NCBI GenBank assembly: GCA_964404605.1
Contig: CAYOKT010000020.1
Location: forward strand, 1-38,709
DNA length: 38,709 nt
Source of the DNA: CAYOKT01 sp964404605
Lineage (GTDB): Bacteria > Electryoneota > Electryoneia > Electryoneales > Electryoneaceae
Reading direction: 5' to 3'
Shown here: positions 23,762-33,036 of the stretch, piece by piece
Layout of the letters: each line of letters opens with the position of its first letter
Numbering within the stretch: position 1 is the stretch's first letter
Program-made: the position numbers and the translations under genes
Notes under the pieces: model-generated
What the model was told of the DNA's origin: nothing
What the model saw: the letters and a program-made list of their open reading frames with translations, nothing else
Databases searched by the model: none

Positions 23762-24936
23762 CTATTGGCCGGGCGAGGGGGCGGCCTTGCCTCCGCCGCC
23801 CTCCTCATCCTCCCGTTGCGGGCCCTTGTAGAGCATCCGTTCGAGGNNNNNNNNNNNNNNNNNNNNNNNNNNNNNNNNNNNNNNNNNNNNNNNNNNNNNN
23901 NNNNNNNNNNNNNNNNNNNNNNNNNNNNNNNNNNNNNNNNNNNNNNTCCGCCGCCCTCCTCATCCTCCCGTTGCGGGCCCTTGTAGAGCATCCGTTCGAG
24001 GAGCGGGATGTACTCCGTGAACTCGCCCCCTCCCCCTTCCGCCTTCGCGAGTTCACGGTTCACGGCGTTCAGCTTGCTGTCCAGCTCATCGAGGAAATAG
24101 AGGACGATCGCTTCCCGGGTCATCGGCTTCACCGGGCTGCCGTACTCCAGCATCCCCTGGTGGCTGAGCACGAGGTGGCGCAGCCGGGTGAGGGTCTCCT
24201 CGTCCAGCCCTTCCACACCCCGGCCGTGTTCGCGGACGAACTCATCCCCGAGGACGATATGCCCGACCAGCCGGCCGGCGGTGGTGTAGTCGATGGCGGT
24301 GTCGTAGCGCAGTTCCCGCAGCTTGCCGACATCGTGCAGGATGGCCCCCGCGGTCAGGATATCGCGGTCGAGATCGCGGTAATGATCCACCACGCGCGCG
24401 GCCAGCTTCACCATCGAGGCGGTGTGTTCGAGCAGGCCGCCGAGATAGCCGTGATGCCACCGTTTCCCCGCCGGGGCGACCTCGAAGTCGGCGCGGAACG
24501 ACTCATCCTCGAACAGCCCGGAGAGCAGGGCTTTCAGCCCCGGATGCTCCATCGCCTCGATCGCCTTGTGGAGGATTTCCCAGTCCTCTTCCGGACCGCC
24601 CTCGCGGGTCGGGAGGAAGCGCGACATGTCGCCGACATCCTCCGTGGCCACCGGCCGGATCCGGAGCACTTTCAGCTCGATGCGCCCGAGGTACTCCTCG
24701 GCCATCGCCCTCACCTTCACCACCTCGCCGGGCTTCAGGGCGCGGTAGGCGACATCGGCCTCCTCCCACAGCTTCCCCCGGATGTGCCCGGTTCGATCGG
24801 TCAGGTCGAGAATCAGGTAGGGCTTGTTCGCCCGGGTGCTCGCGAGTTGCAGGGTGCGGAGGACGAAGTAACCGTCGAACCGGTCCCCCACCTCGAGCGA
24901 GTCGATGAACGGGTGATCATCCCGTGTCAGTTCCAT
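23762..24936 (-). CDS. YhaM-family 3'-5' exoribonuclease (OB fold + HD domain), interrupted by assembly gap
   Basis: The N-terminal OB fold (about 15-95, GYFVLRTLQLASTRANKPYL) precedes an HD phosphohydrolase-type domain: HHGYLGGLLEHT (161-172), ILHDVGK with His201-Asp202, and LVLSHQG (His259). YhaM-type enzymes degrade RNA from the 3' end. As printed, a 100-N run and a 55-bp duplicate break the 3' end. Removing the N run plus one duplicate copy deletes 155 nt and restores one frame of exactly 340 codons (339 residues) ending QREDEEGGGGKAAPSPGQ and a TAG at 23762-23764. ATG at 24936 has GGGGAG upstream. Confidence 0.87.
23792..24001. other. Scaffold gap flanked by a 55-bp duplicate
   Basis: N run at 23847-23946 (100 bases). 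The 55 bp before it (23792-23846) are identical to the 55 bp after it (23947-24001). This is the signature of two contigs that share a k-mer overlap but were joined with a default gap, not a biological repeat. Confidence 0.92.
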
Positions 24937-25001
24937 AAGAAACTCCCCTGTCTCCCGCGAAATCCCTGCCGTGACCGCCCCCTCCCCCGTTCTCCGCCGG
25001 T

Positions 25002-26036
25002 TCAGCCGTACAGCCCGCGGATGATGTCGAGGGCGGCTTCGATGTCCTCGTCGGTGATCTCCAGGTGGGTGACAAAACGCACCTTGTACATTCCCGCGAG
25101 GGTGACCAGCAGCCCGCGTTCACGAACCTGGCGCTCGAACTGCTCCCCGGAGAGGGCGCGTCCGGCCAGGTTCACGATGACGATGTTGGTGTCGATGTGC
25201 TCGAGATCCAGCCCGAATCCGGGGATTTCCGCCAGTCCGGCGGCGAGAGTCTTCGCGCGGCGATGGTCTTCGATGAGTCTCCGCCGGTTGTGCTCCAGCG
25301 CGTGCAGGGCCCCCGCCGCCACGATCCCGGCCTGGCGCATGCCGCCGCCGAGACGTTTGCGCATCCGGTGGGCCTCCTCGATCAGCTCCTTCGAAGCCGC
25401 CACCGCGCTGCCCACCGGGGCTCCCAGCCCCTTGCTGAAGCAGACGGAAACCGTGTCGGCGTGGGACGCCCAGACCTGTTCCGGGGTACCGCTGGCCGCG
25501 GCGGCGTTCCACAGGCGCGCGCCATCGAGGTGCAGCTTCATGCCGCGCTCGAGGGCGAGTTCGCGCAGCCGGCGGACCTCGGCGAGGGGCCAGACCGTGC
25601 CGCCGCCGCGGTTGGCGGTGTTCTCGATCTCGATCACCGAGGAGGGGGGAAAGTGATGGTCCGGCGGGCGAAGCTGCTCTTCGACCTGTTCACGGGTGAA
25701 CACCCCCCGCCGCCCCCGGATCGGGTGAAGCTGCACACGCGACAGAAGGGCGGGAGCCCCGCTCTCGTAGTTGAAGATGTGGGCGGACTCATCGCAGTAG
25801 ACCTCATCGCCCCCCCGGGTGAGGATGAAGAGGGCGATCTGGTTCGCCATCGTCCCGGAGGGGACATAGAGCGCGGCTTCCTTGCCGAGGATCTCCGCCG
25901 TTCGTTCCTCGAGGCGCCGGATGGTCGGGTCTTCGCCGAACACATCATCCCCGACCTCCGCGGAGGCCATCACCCGCCGCATCTCCGGCGAGGGCCGGGT
26001 GACGGTATCGCTGCGCAAGTCGATCAACCGATCCAT
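25002..26036 (-). CDS. ltaE: Low-specificity L-threonine aldolase
   Basis: 344 residues, PLP fold type I. It splits L-threonine or allo-threonine to glycine and acetaldehyde. Signatures: IDLRSDTVTRPSPEMR at the N-terminus, VPSGTMANQ (58-66), ENTANRGGGTVWPL, HLDGARLWNA (169-178), and the PLP lysine Lys202 in CFSKGLGAPVGS. ATG at 26036 has GGAG nine nucleotides upstream. It follows the FadL/PorV-like barrel gene closely on the same strand (38-nt gap) but the functional link is unclear. Confidence 0.95.
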   Translation of the reverse strand: MDRLIDLRSDTVTRPSPEMRRVMASAEVGDDVFGEDPTIRRLEERTAEILGKEAALYVPSGTMANQIALFILTRGGDEVYCDESAHIFNYESGAPALLSRVQLHPIRGRRGVFTREQVEEQLRPPDHHFPPSSVIEIENTANRGGGTVWPLAEVRRLRELALERGMKLHLDGARLWNAAAASGTPEQVWASHADTVSVCFSKGLGAPVGSAVAASKELIEEAHRMRKRLGGGMRQAGIVAAGALHALEHNRRRLIEDHRRAKTLAAGLAEIPGFGLDLEHIDTNIVIVNLAGRALSGEQFERQVRERGLLVTLAGMYKVRFVTHLEITDEDIEAALDIIRGLYG

Positions 26037-26074
26037 CTTTCCACACTCCTGCTCATGCGACCGCGCCGCCGGGA

Positions 26075-27196
26075 TCAGCGGCCATGAAAGATCCCTCCGA
26101 CGCGCAGATCCACCGGGCGGACATCCTCGAGGGTTGTGCCGGCATGGGCGCCCTTGACGGGCAGCAACAGGCCCGCTCCCGCGAACAGGGTGACATCCGG
26201 GGTGAAGGCGTACCGGGCGCCCAATCCGAACAGCCACGTCCGGCTGGTTCCATCCCCCCCGCCCCGGTAGCGGACGCCCGAGAGGAGGCGGACCTCCCGG
26301 CCGGCCCGCCAGCGCCCCGCGACCCCGAGACTCCACATCGTACCGTTCCCGCCCAGCGGACGCCCGTCCAGCCGGGCGGAAGAGGCATCGCGCAGGGCCA
26401 GGTCGGCCTCGAGATCCACGAACGTCCGGCGGACCCCCGCCCCGAAGCGGAACCCCCAGGCGCCGGAATACGGCATTTCCAGGGTCTCGCGCCCGACCAT
26501 GTCCGGGCGGTCGATCTTCAGTCTTCCGGTGGCCGGGGCCGTGACGACCACGCCCCAGCCCCAGCGGTCCTGCCGGCCCTGCACCCCGAGGCGGATTTCG
26601 GTCAACTCGGGCCGTGTCACCGTGTCCTTGTCGGCGGGCTGCGCGATCACCCCGGTGTGCCACTCCCCGCGGAGCAGGGCCACGCCTCCGCCCACGACGA
26701 GTGTACGCGACACCCGGAGGGCGTAGTCCACCTCGTACTGCTCGTACCGGACGCGGTCGATCACCTCCCCGCTGGTATATTCCGCCCCGGTGTCAAGGCG
26801 CGTCCGGGGCAGGTAGCCGAAGGCGAGGGAGCCGCCCGCCGCGCCGACCAGGTACCCGATCATCCCCGCGCCGTACCGCAAACCGGATGACCCCACCCGG
26901 CGGCGCACCGAAATCGAGGTCCAGGAATCGCCCTCCCCCATCAACTCGTTCCGACCGGTCAGGACCCCCGCCGGGTTGCGGGCGAGGGAGACGAGGCCGG
27001 AATCCAGCGCCACACCGGTGTTCGCCCCCGCGAGGGACCAGGCATCCCCCCGCCCGAGGGGGGGCGCATAGATGTTGCCCGTCTGGCCGGCGGCGACAAG
27101 GGGGAGGAGAAAAACGAGGGCGGCGAACAGGGCGAGCCATGCAGCAGACGAGGAGAACGCTTGGCCGGGGGAACCTGTCCGCGGGATACCACTCAC
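26075..27196 (-). CDS. Outer-membrane beta-barrel protein (FadL/PorV-like)
   Basis: 373 residues. A hydrophobic signal-like stretch (WLALFAALVFLLPLVAAG) precedes GDAWSLAGANTGVALDSG and LVSLARNPAGVL, which echo the GxAxAGxAxTAVADD...NPAG signature of OmpP1/PorV-type barrels. The rest is strand-like, ending DLRVGGIFHGR rather than in a terminal aromatic. The start is GTG at 27196 with no good ribosome-binding site, so it may be translationally coupled to the barrel gene 17 nt upstream. Ligand or partner unknown. Confidence 0.72.
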   Translation of the reverse strand: MSGIPRTGSPGQAFSSSAAWLALFAALVFLLPLVAAGQTGNIYAPPLGRGDAWSLAGANTGVALDSGLVSLARNPAGVLTGRNELMGEGDSWTSISVRRRVGSSGLRYGAGMIGYLVGAAGGSLAFGYLPRTRLDTGAEYTSGEVIDRVRYEQYEVDYALRVSRTLVVGGGVALLRGEWHTGVIAQPADKDTVTRPELTEIRLGVQGRQDRWGWGVVVTAPATGRLKIDRPDMVGRETLEMPYSGAWGFRFGAGVRRTFVDLEADLALRDASSARLDGRPLGGNGTMWSLGVAGRWRAGREVRLLSGVRYRGGGDGTSRTWLFGLGARYAFTPDVTLFAGAGLLLPVKGAHAGTTLEDVRPVDLRVGGIFHGR

Positions 27197-27213
27197 CGTA
27201 GAGGAGGCCCCCG

Positions 27214-28011
27214 TTAGAAGGTGAACGTTTCGACGTAGCTGATGCGAATCTCGCGGCCCCAGCCATCGGTTTCGGCGCTGGAATTGAACAGGTCCACCGC
27301 GCCGACATCGATCACCAGCGCCTGGGCGAAGGTGAAGCGCAACCCGGCGTTCAGGTAGCCGTACGGCCCTTCGCCGAAACGGCCGTCCTCCTCGTTGTCA
27401 TCCACCGCGAAATCATATTCGAGCAACAGGGCGAGCTGTTCGTTGAGGCTGAAATCGAGCCCGAGGAAGCCGTCCATCCCCTGCTCCTGGTCGTTCTCCG
27501 TGCTGTTGATGTTCACCCCGCCGTGCAGGCCGAAACGGCCATAGGGCGACATCCAGTTGCGCGAGGCGGCGATGAACCCGCCCGGCGCCTTGTACAGGTA
27601 ACGGTCGTCCTCCTTGAACCAGTTTCCCTGCCCCTGCATGTCGAAGCCGATGGCGACCGCCGGGAGCACCTGGGACTCTTCGATGAGACGGTACTTGACG
27701 ATCATTCCGGGCAGGTCGTTCCAGGTCGGCTCCCCATAGCCGATGAGACCGTCCCCGCCGAAGGATACCCCGAACATGAAGCGGTCGAAAAGCCCGATGG
27801 CGATTCCCACCTGCATCCCGCCGTAACCGAAGGAGTTCAGTTCAAGTTCGTATTGCCCCTTCTTCAGCACACCCGCCGTGGGTTCGTGGATCACCCGCAG
27901 GAGTTCGAGGCTTCGGACATCATCCGCCATCTGGGCGCCGGCCGCGCCCGTGATGAGGAGTGCCATCACCGCCGCCATACCGCCCCTGTACACCGTTCGC
28001 CTGCCGATCAT
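27214..28011 (-). CDS. Putative outer-membrane beta-barrel protein (YjbH-like)
   Basis: 265 residues with a signal peptide 1-26 (AAGA|QMAD). Then VIHEPTAGVLKKGQYELELN, IGLFDRFMFGVSFGGDGLIG, VKYRLIEESQVLPAVAIGFD and YLNAGLRFTFAQALVIDVGA, a strand-rich pattern typical of a family of uncharacterised barrel proteins related to YjbH. Function unknown. ATG at 28011 follows AGGGG at 7 nt. The gene is divergent from the SpoIIE-type phosphatase; both have the same CTATATTCAA element. Confidence 0.72.
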   Translation of the reverse strand: MIGRRTVYRGGMAAVMALLITGAAGAQMADDVRSLELLRVIHEPTAGVLKKGQYELELNSFGYGGMQVGIAIGLFDRFMFGVSFGGDGLIGYGEPTWNDLPGMIVKYRLIEESQVLPAVAIGFDMQGQGNWFKEDDRYLYKAPGGFIAASRNWMSPYGRFGLHGGVNINSTENDQEQGMDGFLGLDFSLNEQLALLLEYDFAVDDNEEDGRFGEGPYGYLNAGLRFTFAQALVIDVGAVDLFNSSAETDGWGREIRISYVETFTF

Positions 28012-28137
28012 CTTGTATCCCCTTGTTCACCCGATGCCTGGTTCACCCGCTCGTTCCGGCGGTTCCGGAAAAGCGCCGCCCCCGCCGCCGCCCGCCGCCA
28101 CGGACGCTGAATGGCACGGAACGAACGAGTCGGTTTG

Positions 28138-28143
28138 AATATA
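28138..28143 (-). promoter_or_regulatory. Promoter -10-like element for the YjbH-like gene
   Basis: On the minus strand reads CGCTATATTCAAACC, sharing CGCTATATTCAA exactly with the element for the divergent gene at 28295. It lies about 127 nt before the ATG. The remainder of 28012-28349 has no supported gene. Confidence 0.4.
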
Positions 28144-28294
28144 GCGACACGGCGAGGGGCGTGGCCACCGTGTTTCCCGGCGCCGTGAAAGCCCACCGGG
28201 GCAACGGCGGGACAGGGCGCGGAGACTGTGTATTCGAGGGGGCATGAATCTTCGTGAAACCGCCCCGACCGCTGGAGCTCGTGGAAAAATACGC

Positions 28295-28300
28295 TATATT
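28295..28300 (+). promoter_or_regulatory. Promoter -10-like element for the SpoIIE-type gene
   Basis: TATATT within CGCTATATTCAAGG, 49 nt before the GTG start. The 12-nt core matches the divergent site at 28138-28143. No clear -35. Confidence 0.4.
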
Positions 28301-28349
28301 CAAGGTCTGAGCGCTGTTCCGATTCGTTGACTCTCATGGAGGGAATCCG

Positions 28350-29948
28350 GTGAAGTCCCGATCGAACCCGACAACCCGACCGGGATCGTATCTCGCCACG
28401 ACCGGGGAAAAGGTAGCCTTCCCTCTCGCCCTGCAGGCGGCGTTGCTTGTCATCATCGTCATGGCGGTCACCACCTGGATCCTCGTTCACAGAGTTTCGC
28501 AACGCGCCGGAGAGGAGCTCCGCCGCCAGATCATCCACCGGGGCCGTTCCCTCGTCGAGCTGATGGCGGAGGCCTGCACCGAGCCGCTCGTCAGCGAGGA
28601 CCTGCTGTTCGTCGAATCGATCGCGAGGAAGGTCGGACGGAGTGAAGCGGTCGTCGAGGCCGCGATCATCACCTCAATCGAGCTGAACACCTCGCAACAG
28701 GACCGCCGCCGCGGGGTGACCGATATCGGCACCTATGTCGCCCATTCGAACCCCGCGAAAATCGGTTTGCCGTATGAATACCCGGAAGGGCTGCGCGAGG
28801 AACAGGTCGGGCTGCCGCTGGTCGAGCTGAGACGGGAGGACGGCACCCGGGCTCTGCGATTCCGCAGCCCCCTGATCTACCCGTACCAGGGGCGGAACCG
28901 CATCGTCGGCAACGCCGAAGTGGTAATGGATCTCGAGGAGATCGACAGCGCGGTCGCCGCCGTGCGGAGCAGCATCGTCATGTCCGGGCTGTACGCCGCG
29001 ATCGGCGCGGCCCTGCTGATCATCCTCCTCTTCGGCCTGCTGCTGCGCCCCCTCCGGCGGCTGACCGATGCCATGGGACGGCTGATGGAGGGCGATTTCC
29101 AGCTCCAGGTCATCGCCCGGGACCCCTCGGAAGTCGGCGTGCTCACGAGAACCTTCAACCACATGGCCTCCGAGCTGAGCAGCCTCCAGCGCAAGATGGT
29201 CGAGCAGGAGCTGATCAAGCGGGAACTCGACATCGCCGAGAAGATCCAGCACGCCCTGCTGCCGGAAAAACTCCCGAAGATCGAGGGACTGGATATCGCG
29301 GCGCACTACTCCTCCGCCGAAGTGGTCGGCGGCGATTACTACGACATCATCCGCCTGGGCGAACACCGCTGGGCCTTCGTGGTGGGCGATGTTTCCGGGA
29401 AGGGCATCCCCGGGGCGCTGGTGATGAGCATGACGCGCAGCATCCTCCGTTCCCATGTCGAGGACGGCTACGAACCCGCCCAGGCGTTGATCCGCACCAA
29501 CCGCGTCCTCTGCAAGGACATCCCCCCCGGGATGTTCGTCACCCTCGCCCTGCTCTACTATGATACGGCGAAGCACGAGGTTGTCCTCGCTTCCGCGGGC
29601 CACAACCCGCCGCTGTTCCGACGCGGCGATGTCGTGATGCCGCTCCGCCGGCCCGGACTTCCCCTCGGTGCGGACAACACGGGGGTGTTCGAATCGGTCA
29701 TCGAGGAGGGGGTCCTGCCCATGCAACCCGGCGACCTGATGCTCCTCTACACCGATGGGTTGACGGAAACGATGAACCGGGACGGGGAGCTGTTCGGACT
29801 GGACCGGCTGCGCGAAGCCCTGCTCGCCTATCGTGAGGGACCTCTGCAGAACTACGGTTTGACCATCCTGCGCAGGGTTTCCGACTTTCGCGACGGCTAT
29901 CCACCTTCGGACGACGTGAGCTTCATCGCACTCAAATGCGAGGAGTAG
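28350..29948 (+). CDS. Membrane SpoIIE/RsbU-type serine phosphatase with HAMP domain
   Basis: 532 residues. TM1 about 24-46, an extracytoplasmic sensor region (about 47-208), TM2 209-232, HAMP about 229-281, a short coiled linker, then a PP2C-like SpoIIE domain (about 295-530). Phosphatase motifs: EVVGGDYYDII (Asp329), VVGDVSGKGIPGALVM, SAGHNPPL, LLYTDGLTE, and PSDDVSFIALK. Such proteins dephosphorylate anti-anti-sigma factors in partner-switching stress control. No anti-sigma or anti-anti-sigma gene is in the window. GTG start with GGAGGG upstream. TPR genes follow on the same strand. Confidence 0.92.
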   Translation: MKSRSNPTTRPGSYLATTGEKVAFPLALQAALLVIIVMAVTTWILVHRVSQRAGEELRRQIIHRGRSLVELMAEACTEPLVSEDLLFVESIARKVGRSEAVVEAAIITSIELNTSQQDRRRGVTDIGTYVAHSNPAKIGLPYEYPEGLREEQVGLPLVELRREDGTRALRFRSPLIYPYQGRNRIVGNAEVVMDLEEIDSAVAAVRSSIVMSGLYAAIGAALLIILLFGLLLRPLRRLTDAMGRLMEGDFQLQVIARDPSEVGVLTRTFNHMASELSSLQRKMVEQELIKRELDIAEKIQHALLPEKLPKIEGLDIAAHYSSAEVVGGDYYDIIRLGEHRWAFVVGDVSGKGIPGALVMSMTRSILRSHVEDGYEPAQALIRTNRVLCKDIPPGMFVTLALLYYDTAKHEVVLASAGHNPPLFRRGDVVMPLRRPGLPLGADNTGVFESVIEEGVLPMQPGDLMLLYTDGLTETMNRDGELFGLDRLREALLAYREGPLQNYGLTILRRVSDFRDGYPPSDDVSFIALKCEE

Positions 29949-29979
29949 AGCGTTCCCCCCGGAACAAGACGCGATCGGG

Positions 29980-30936
29980 ATGAACAGCTGGAACATTCTT
30001 CCGGCAAAGCCGACAACTCCCCCTTCCGGGCGGCGGGGCCTGTGCTCCCGGCTCGCCGTCCTCGTGCTGGTCCTCACCTGCACAACACCCTGCCCGGCCC
30101 GTCCCACTCCTCGTGAACCCAGTCTGTCCGCGGCGTTCGCGGCCCTGCAGAAATGGGACTATCGAACGGCGGAAAACATCCTCCAACGCCTCGCCGCGCC
30201 GCCCTACCAGAGGGTCGAGGCGAGGCGCTGGCTCGAGCGGATTCAGCGCATCCGCAGCGCGGTCGACACGCTCCGCGTCGCCCCCGGGGCGAATTGGGAA
30301 AACATCGCCCTGCGGGAGTTTCAAGACGCCGGATTCGCCTCGCGGCTGGCGACGTTCAACGGGATGCACATCTTCCAACTTCCGCGCACCGGGAGCGCGG
30401 TGTTCATCCCCCGGTATCACCGCGAGAAGCAACTCGCCCTCTCCGCCTACGACAACCCGAAAACCGCCGAGATGACGGATCTCGCCGTCGGGATCGCGCA
30501 CATGCGGAGAGCGCTGAAGATCGACCCGTACGACAGCGACCTGAGAGGACGCCTCGCCTGGGCGGACAAGGTGTACGCCCAGAGGACCCTCGCGTTGCAG
30601 GTGGACTCCCTGGACCGGACGGCGGATGCAATGGCCGCGGCCGAGCGGTTCACACCCGCGATCCGCCAGTTGCAAAAAGCGGAGGAACTGAAGCCGGACC
30701 CCAAACGGAAAAAGCGGATCCACTCCCTGATCCTGCTGCGGAACACCTATCTGCCCCGGTGGTTCGACCTGGGGAACCGGCGGTTTCGAAAGAACGACCT
30801 GCACGGGGCGCTTCAAGCCTGGCGCTGGGTAGCGGAAGTGAACCCGCGCTATCGCGATGTCACCCGGCGAATCGCGAAGACGGAGAGGATGCTGCGCATC
30901 CTCGAGGGACCGGGGGCATCCGACAGTGCGCCCTGA
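29980..30936 (+). CDS. TPR-like secreted or anchored protein, function unknown
   Basis: 318 residues. A hydrophobic N-terminal stretch (LAVLVLVLTC) suggests export; a lipobox is not clear. The rest is helical with TPR-like units (FAALQKWDYRTAENILQRLA; AVGIAHMRRALKIDPYDSDL; DLGNRRFRKNDLHGALQAWR). It starts 31 nt after the phosphatase stop with a weak ribosome-binding site and ends 10 nt before the next gene, so the three form an operon. It may be a scaffold for complex assembly; no enzyme motif is seen. Confidence 0.68.
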   Translation: MNSWNILPAKPTTPPSGRRGLCSRLAVLVLVLTCTTPCPARPTPREPSLSAAFAALQKWDYRTAENILQRLAAPPYQRVEARRWLERIQRIRSAVDTLRVAPGANWENIALREFQDAGFASRLATFNGMHIFQLPRTGSAVFIPRYHREKQLALSAYDNPKTAEMTDLAVGIAHMRRALKIDPYDSDLRGRLAWADKVYAQRTLALQVDSLDRTADAMAAAERFTPAIRQLQKAEELKPDPKRKKRIHSLILLRNTYLPRWFDLGNRRFRKNDLHGALQAWRWVAEVNPRYRDVTRRIAKTERMLRILEGPGASDSAP

Positions 30937-30946
30937 AGGAAGAAAC

Positions 30947-32848
30947 GTGGACGGTTCAGAGGCGCGTACGAAGGCGTTCCTGATCGGCGCGACGGGCGCG
31001 GGAGTCCTGGCCCTCCTCGTCCTCGGAGCCTCCTTCGCCCCCGCTTCGTGGCGGGTGTGGGGATTGGACGGACTGGCGTACTTCCCCCCCCTGTGGCGGA
31101 TGGGCTGGGTGGCGCTCTGCCTGCTCGCGGCGCTGGGCTTTTCCGCCCTGCTGCGCCTCGTGGATGAAAGCCGACCCAGCGCCGGCAGCCGAACGGCAGG
31201 GGTGACCGGCACGGTCGGGTGGCTGCTCATCCTCGGCCTCGCCGCCGCCACGCTGCTGATCGGCTCGAGGACGGAGCTGCGCGGGGACGGGACGCTCCTG
31301 CTGAACGATTACCTGCGCGGACGCCTGCCGGTGCTGCGCAGCCCGCTCAACGCCCTGCTGATCCACTGGACCCTGGCGCTCGGCAAACCCTTCGGACTCA
31401 GCCCGCTGGGGGCTTTCCGCCTCTGGGATGCGATCGCGGCGGCGCTGCTGGCCGGGGCGGCGTGGCGGTTCAGCCGCCGCTTCCCCTCCCCGGCCGGGCG
31501 CGGATTCGCCGTCGCCGTCCTGCTGCTCGGGGGAAGCCTCCCGCTGCTGTTCGGGTTCGTCGAGTTCTACGCCCTGTTGCACGCCGTGCTCGCATGGGTG
31601 TTCGTTCTCGCGGTGGAGGACCTGGAAGAGAACCGCACGCCTACGTTCACGTTCGCACTCTACCTCCTCGCCTGCGGGCTGCACATCTCGGCGGTCCTTT
31701 TCCTGCCAGCCTTCTCCTTTTTCTTCCGGCGCCGCGGAGGGACCGCGCGCGGGCGGAGTCTCTTCCTCCTCCTCGCCCTTCTCGGCCTCGCCGCGGCGTT
31801 CATCGGCTACCGCACCCATCTCCTCGCCCCGCTCGGACCGCGCCCTCCGGACGGCTACACGCTGTTCTCCCTCGCGCATCTCCTCGACCTGATCAACCTC
31901 GATTTCTGGGCGGTCCCGGTGCTCCTCGCGGTCGCCCTCCCGGCGCTGTTCGCGGCGCCCTTCCCGGAAGAGTCCGACGCGGCGGACGAATTCCTCATCG
32001 CGGCGCTCCTCGGCGGCATCGGGTTCGCGTTCCTCTTCTCCCCGGACCTCGGCATGGCGCGTGACGCCGACCTCCTCAGCCTGTACGCCCTGCCCGCCGC
32101 TTTCTGGGTGGTCCGAACCTGGAGCCGTTGCCGCCTCGCTCCCGGGGCGGGGCTCGCGGGGGCCGCCCTCTTCGCCGGACTGATCAGCGTCGGCCCGCAA
32201 CTGGCCGTACAGCACCGGGAGGACGCCTCAATCCGGCGCTTCGTCCGCCAGCTCGAACGGAACCCGGAACGCAGCGCCTATGGTTGGGAGGTCCTCGGGC
32301 AGCACTATCGCCGGGGCGGGGACCTCGCCCGGGAGGAAGAGGCTTTCCGCAACGCGACGCGCACCTCCGACAGCCCGCGCTACCCCATCCGCCTGGCGCA
32401 GATCGCCCTGCAGCAGCAGCGGTACGGCGAGGCGGAGAACTATTTGCGGCAGGCGCTCGCGCGGGACTCCACGCAGGCGCTGACGTGGGGTATGCTGGGG
32501 AAAACCCGGCTCCTCCTCGGGGACGATGAGCAGGGGATCGCATTTCTCCGCAAGGCGGTCGATCTCGAGCCGGAAAACCCCGTCCATTACGCCAACCTCG
32601 CCCTCGCCCGACTCCAGCTCGGCGAAGCCACCGCCGCGGCGAAGGTGGTCTCCCTGGGGATCCGTCGCTGCCGGCCCACGCCCCGACTCTACTATGTCCT
32701 CGGGCTCATCGAGGATCGGCGGGGAAACACCCGGGAAGCTCTCGCCGCCTTCCAGCGTGTGATCAGCCTCGAGGCGGAAAGCCCCTGGTCGGACCGGGCG
32801 CGGCAGCAGATCGACCGCCTGATGCGCATGCCGCCCCCGAGTCCCTGA
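30947..32848 (+). CDS. Polytopic membrane protein with C-terminal TPR domain
   Basis: 633 residues. About ten or more hydrophobic helices span roughly 8-430, with SRTELRGDGTLLLNDYL early in a loop reminiscent of GT-C proteins. Five TPR-like repeats follow (about 440-625: ENYLRQALARDSTQALTWGM; GIAFLRKAVDLEPENPVHYA; ALAAFQRVISLEAESPWSDR). The GTG at 30947 has AAGGAAG upstream and was chosen because the open frame before it overlaps the previous gene. A glycosyltransferase or membrane-assembly role is possible; not proven. Confidence 0.68.
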   Translation: MDGSEARTKAFLIGATGAGVLALLVLGASFAPASWRVWGLDGLAYFPPLWRMGWVALCLLAALGFSALLRLVDESRPSAGSRTAGVTGTVGWLLILGLAAATLLIGSRTELRGDGTLLLNDYLRGRLPVLRSPLNALLIHWTLALGKPFGLSPLGAFRLWDAIAAALLAGAAWRFSRRFPSPAGRGFAVAVLLLGGSLPLLFGFVEFYALLHAVLAWVFVLAVEDLEENRTPTFTFALYLLACGLHISAVLFLPAFSFFFRRRGGTARGRSLFLLLALLGLAAAFIGYRTHLLAPLGPRPPDGYTLFSLAHLLDLINLDFWAVPVLLAVALPALFAAPFPEESDAADEFLIAALLGGIGFAFLFSPDLGMARDADLLSLYALPAAFWVVRTWSRCRLAPGAGLAGAALFAGLISVGPQLAVQHREDASIRRFVRQLERNPERSAYGWEVLGQHYRRGGDLAREEEAFRNATRTSDSPRYPIRLAQIALQQQRYGEAENYLRQALARDSTQALTWGMLGKTRLLLGDDEQGIAFLRKAVDLEPENPVHYANLALARLQLGEATAAAKVVSLGIRRCRPTPRLYYVLGLIEDRRGNTREALAAFQRVISLEAESPWSDRARQQIDRLMRMPPPSP

Positions 32849-32911
32849 GTGCACTGCTTGCGCCTGTCGACACTCCACCCTACCTTTTCGAGTTCTTGTG
32901 GCGATACCCTG

Positions 32912-32939
32912 GTGGATCGATTCAAGTGAATCGGTCCAC
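32912..32939. promoter_or_regulatory. 13-bp inverted repeat upstream of the chaperone operon
   Basis: GTGGATCGATTCA (32912-32924) and TGAATCGGTCCAC (32927-32939) pair with one mismatch around AG. No T run follows, so it is more likely an operator or leader stem than a terminator. It lies about 100 nt before the first chaperone gene. Confidence 0.4.
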
Positions 32940-33036
32940 TGGCATGATTCCCGTCGCACCTCCGGGGAACCGTGCGGATGCGCCGGGATACAACCTATTG
33001 GAAACGGATTCCAAGGGACATCTTCTGGAGGCTGTT

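Noticed and set aside
23680..24000. Extended or alternative C-terminus of the exoribonuclease through the N run
   Set aside because: That reading is out of frame with the gene and arises only from the artificial duplicate and gap.
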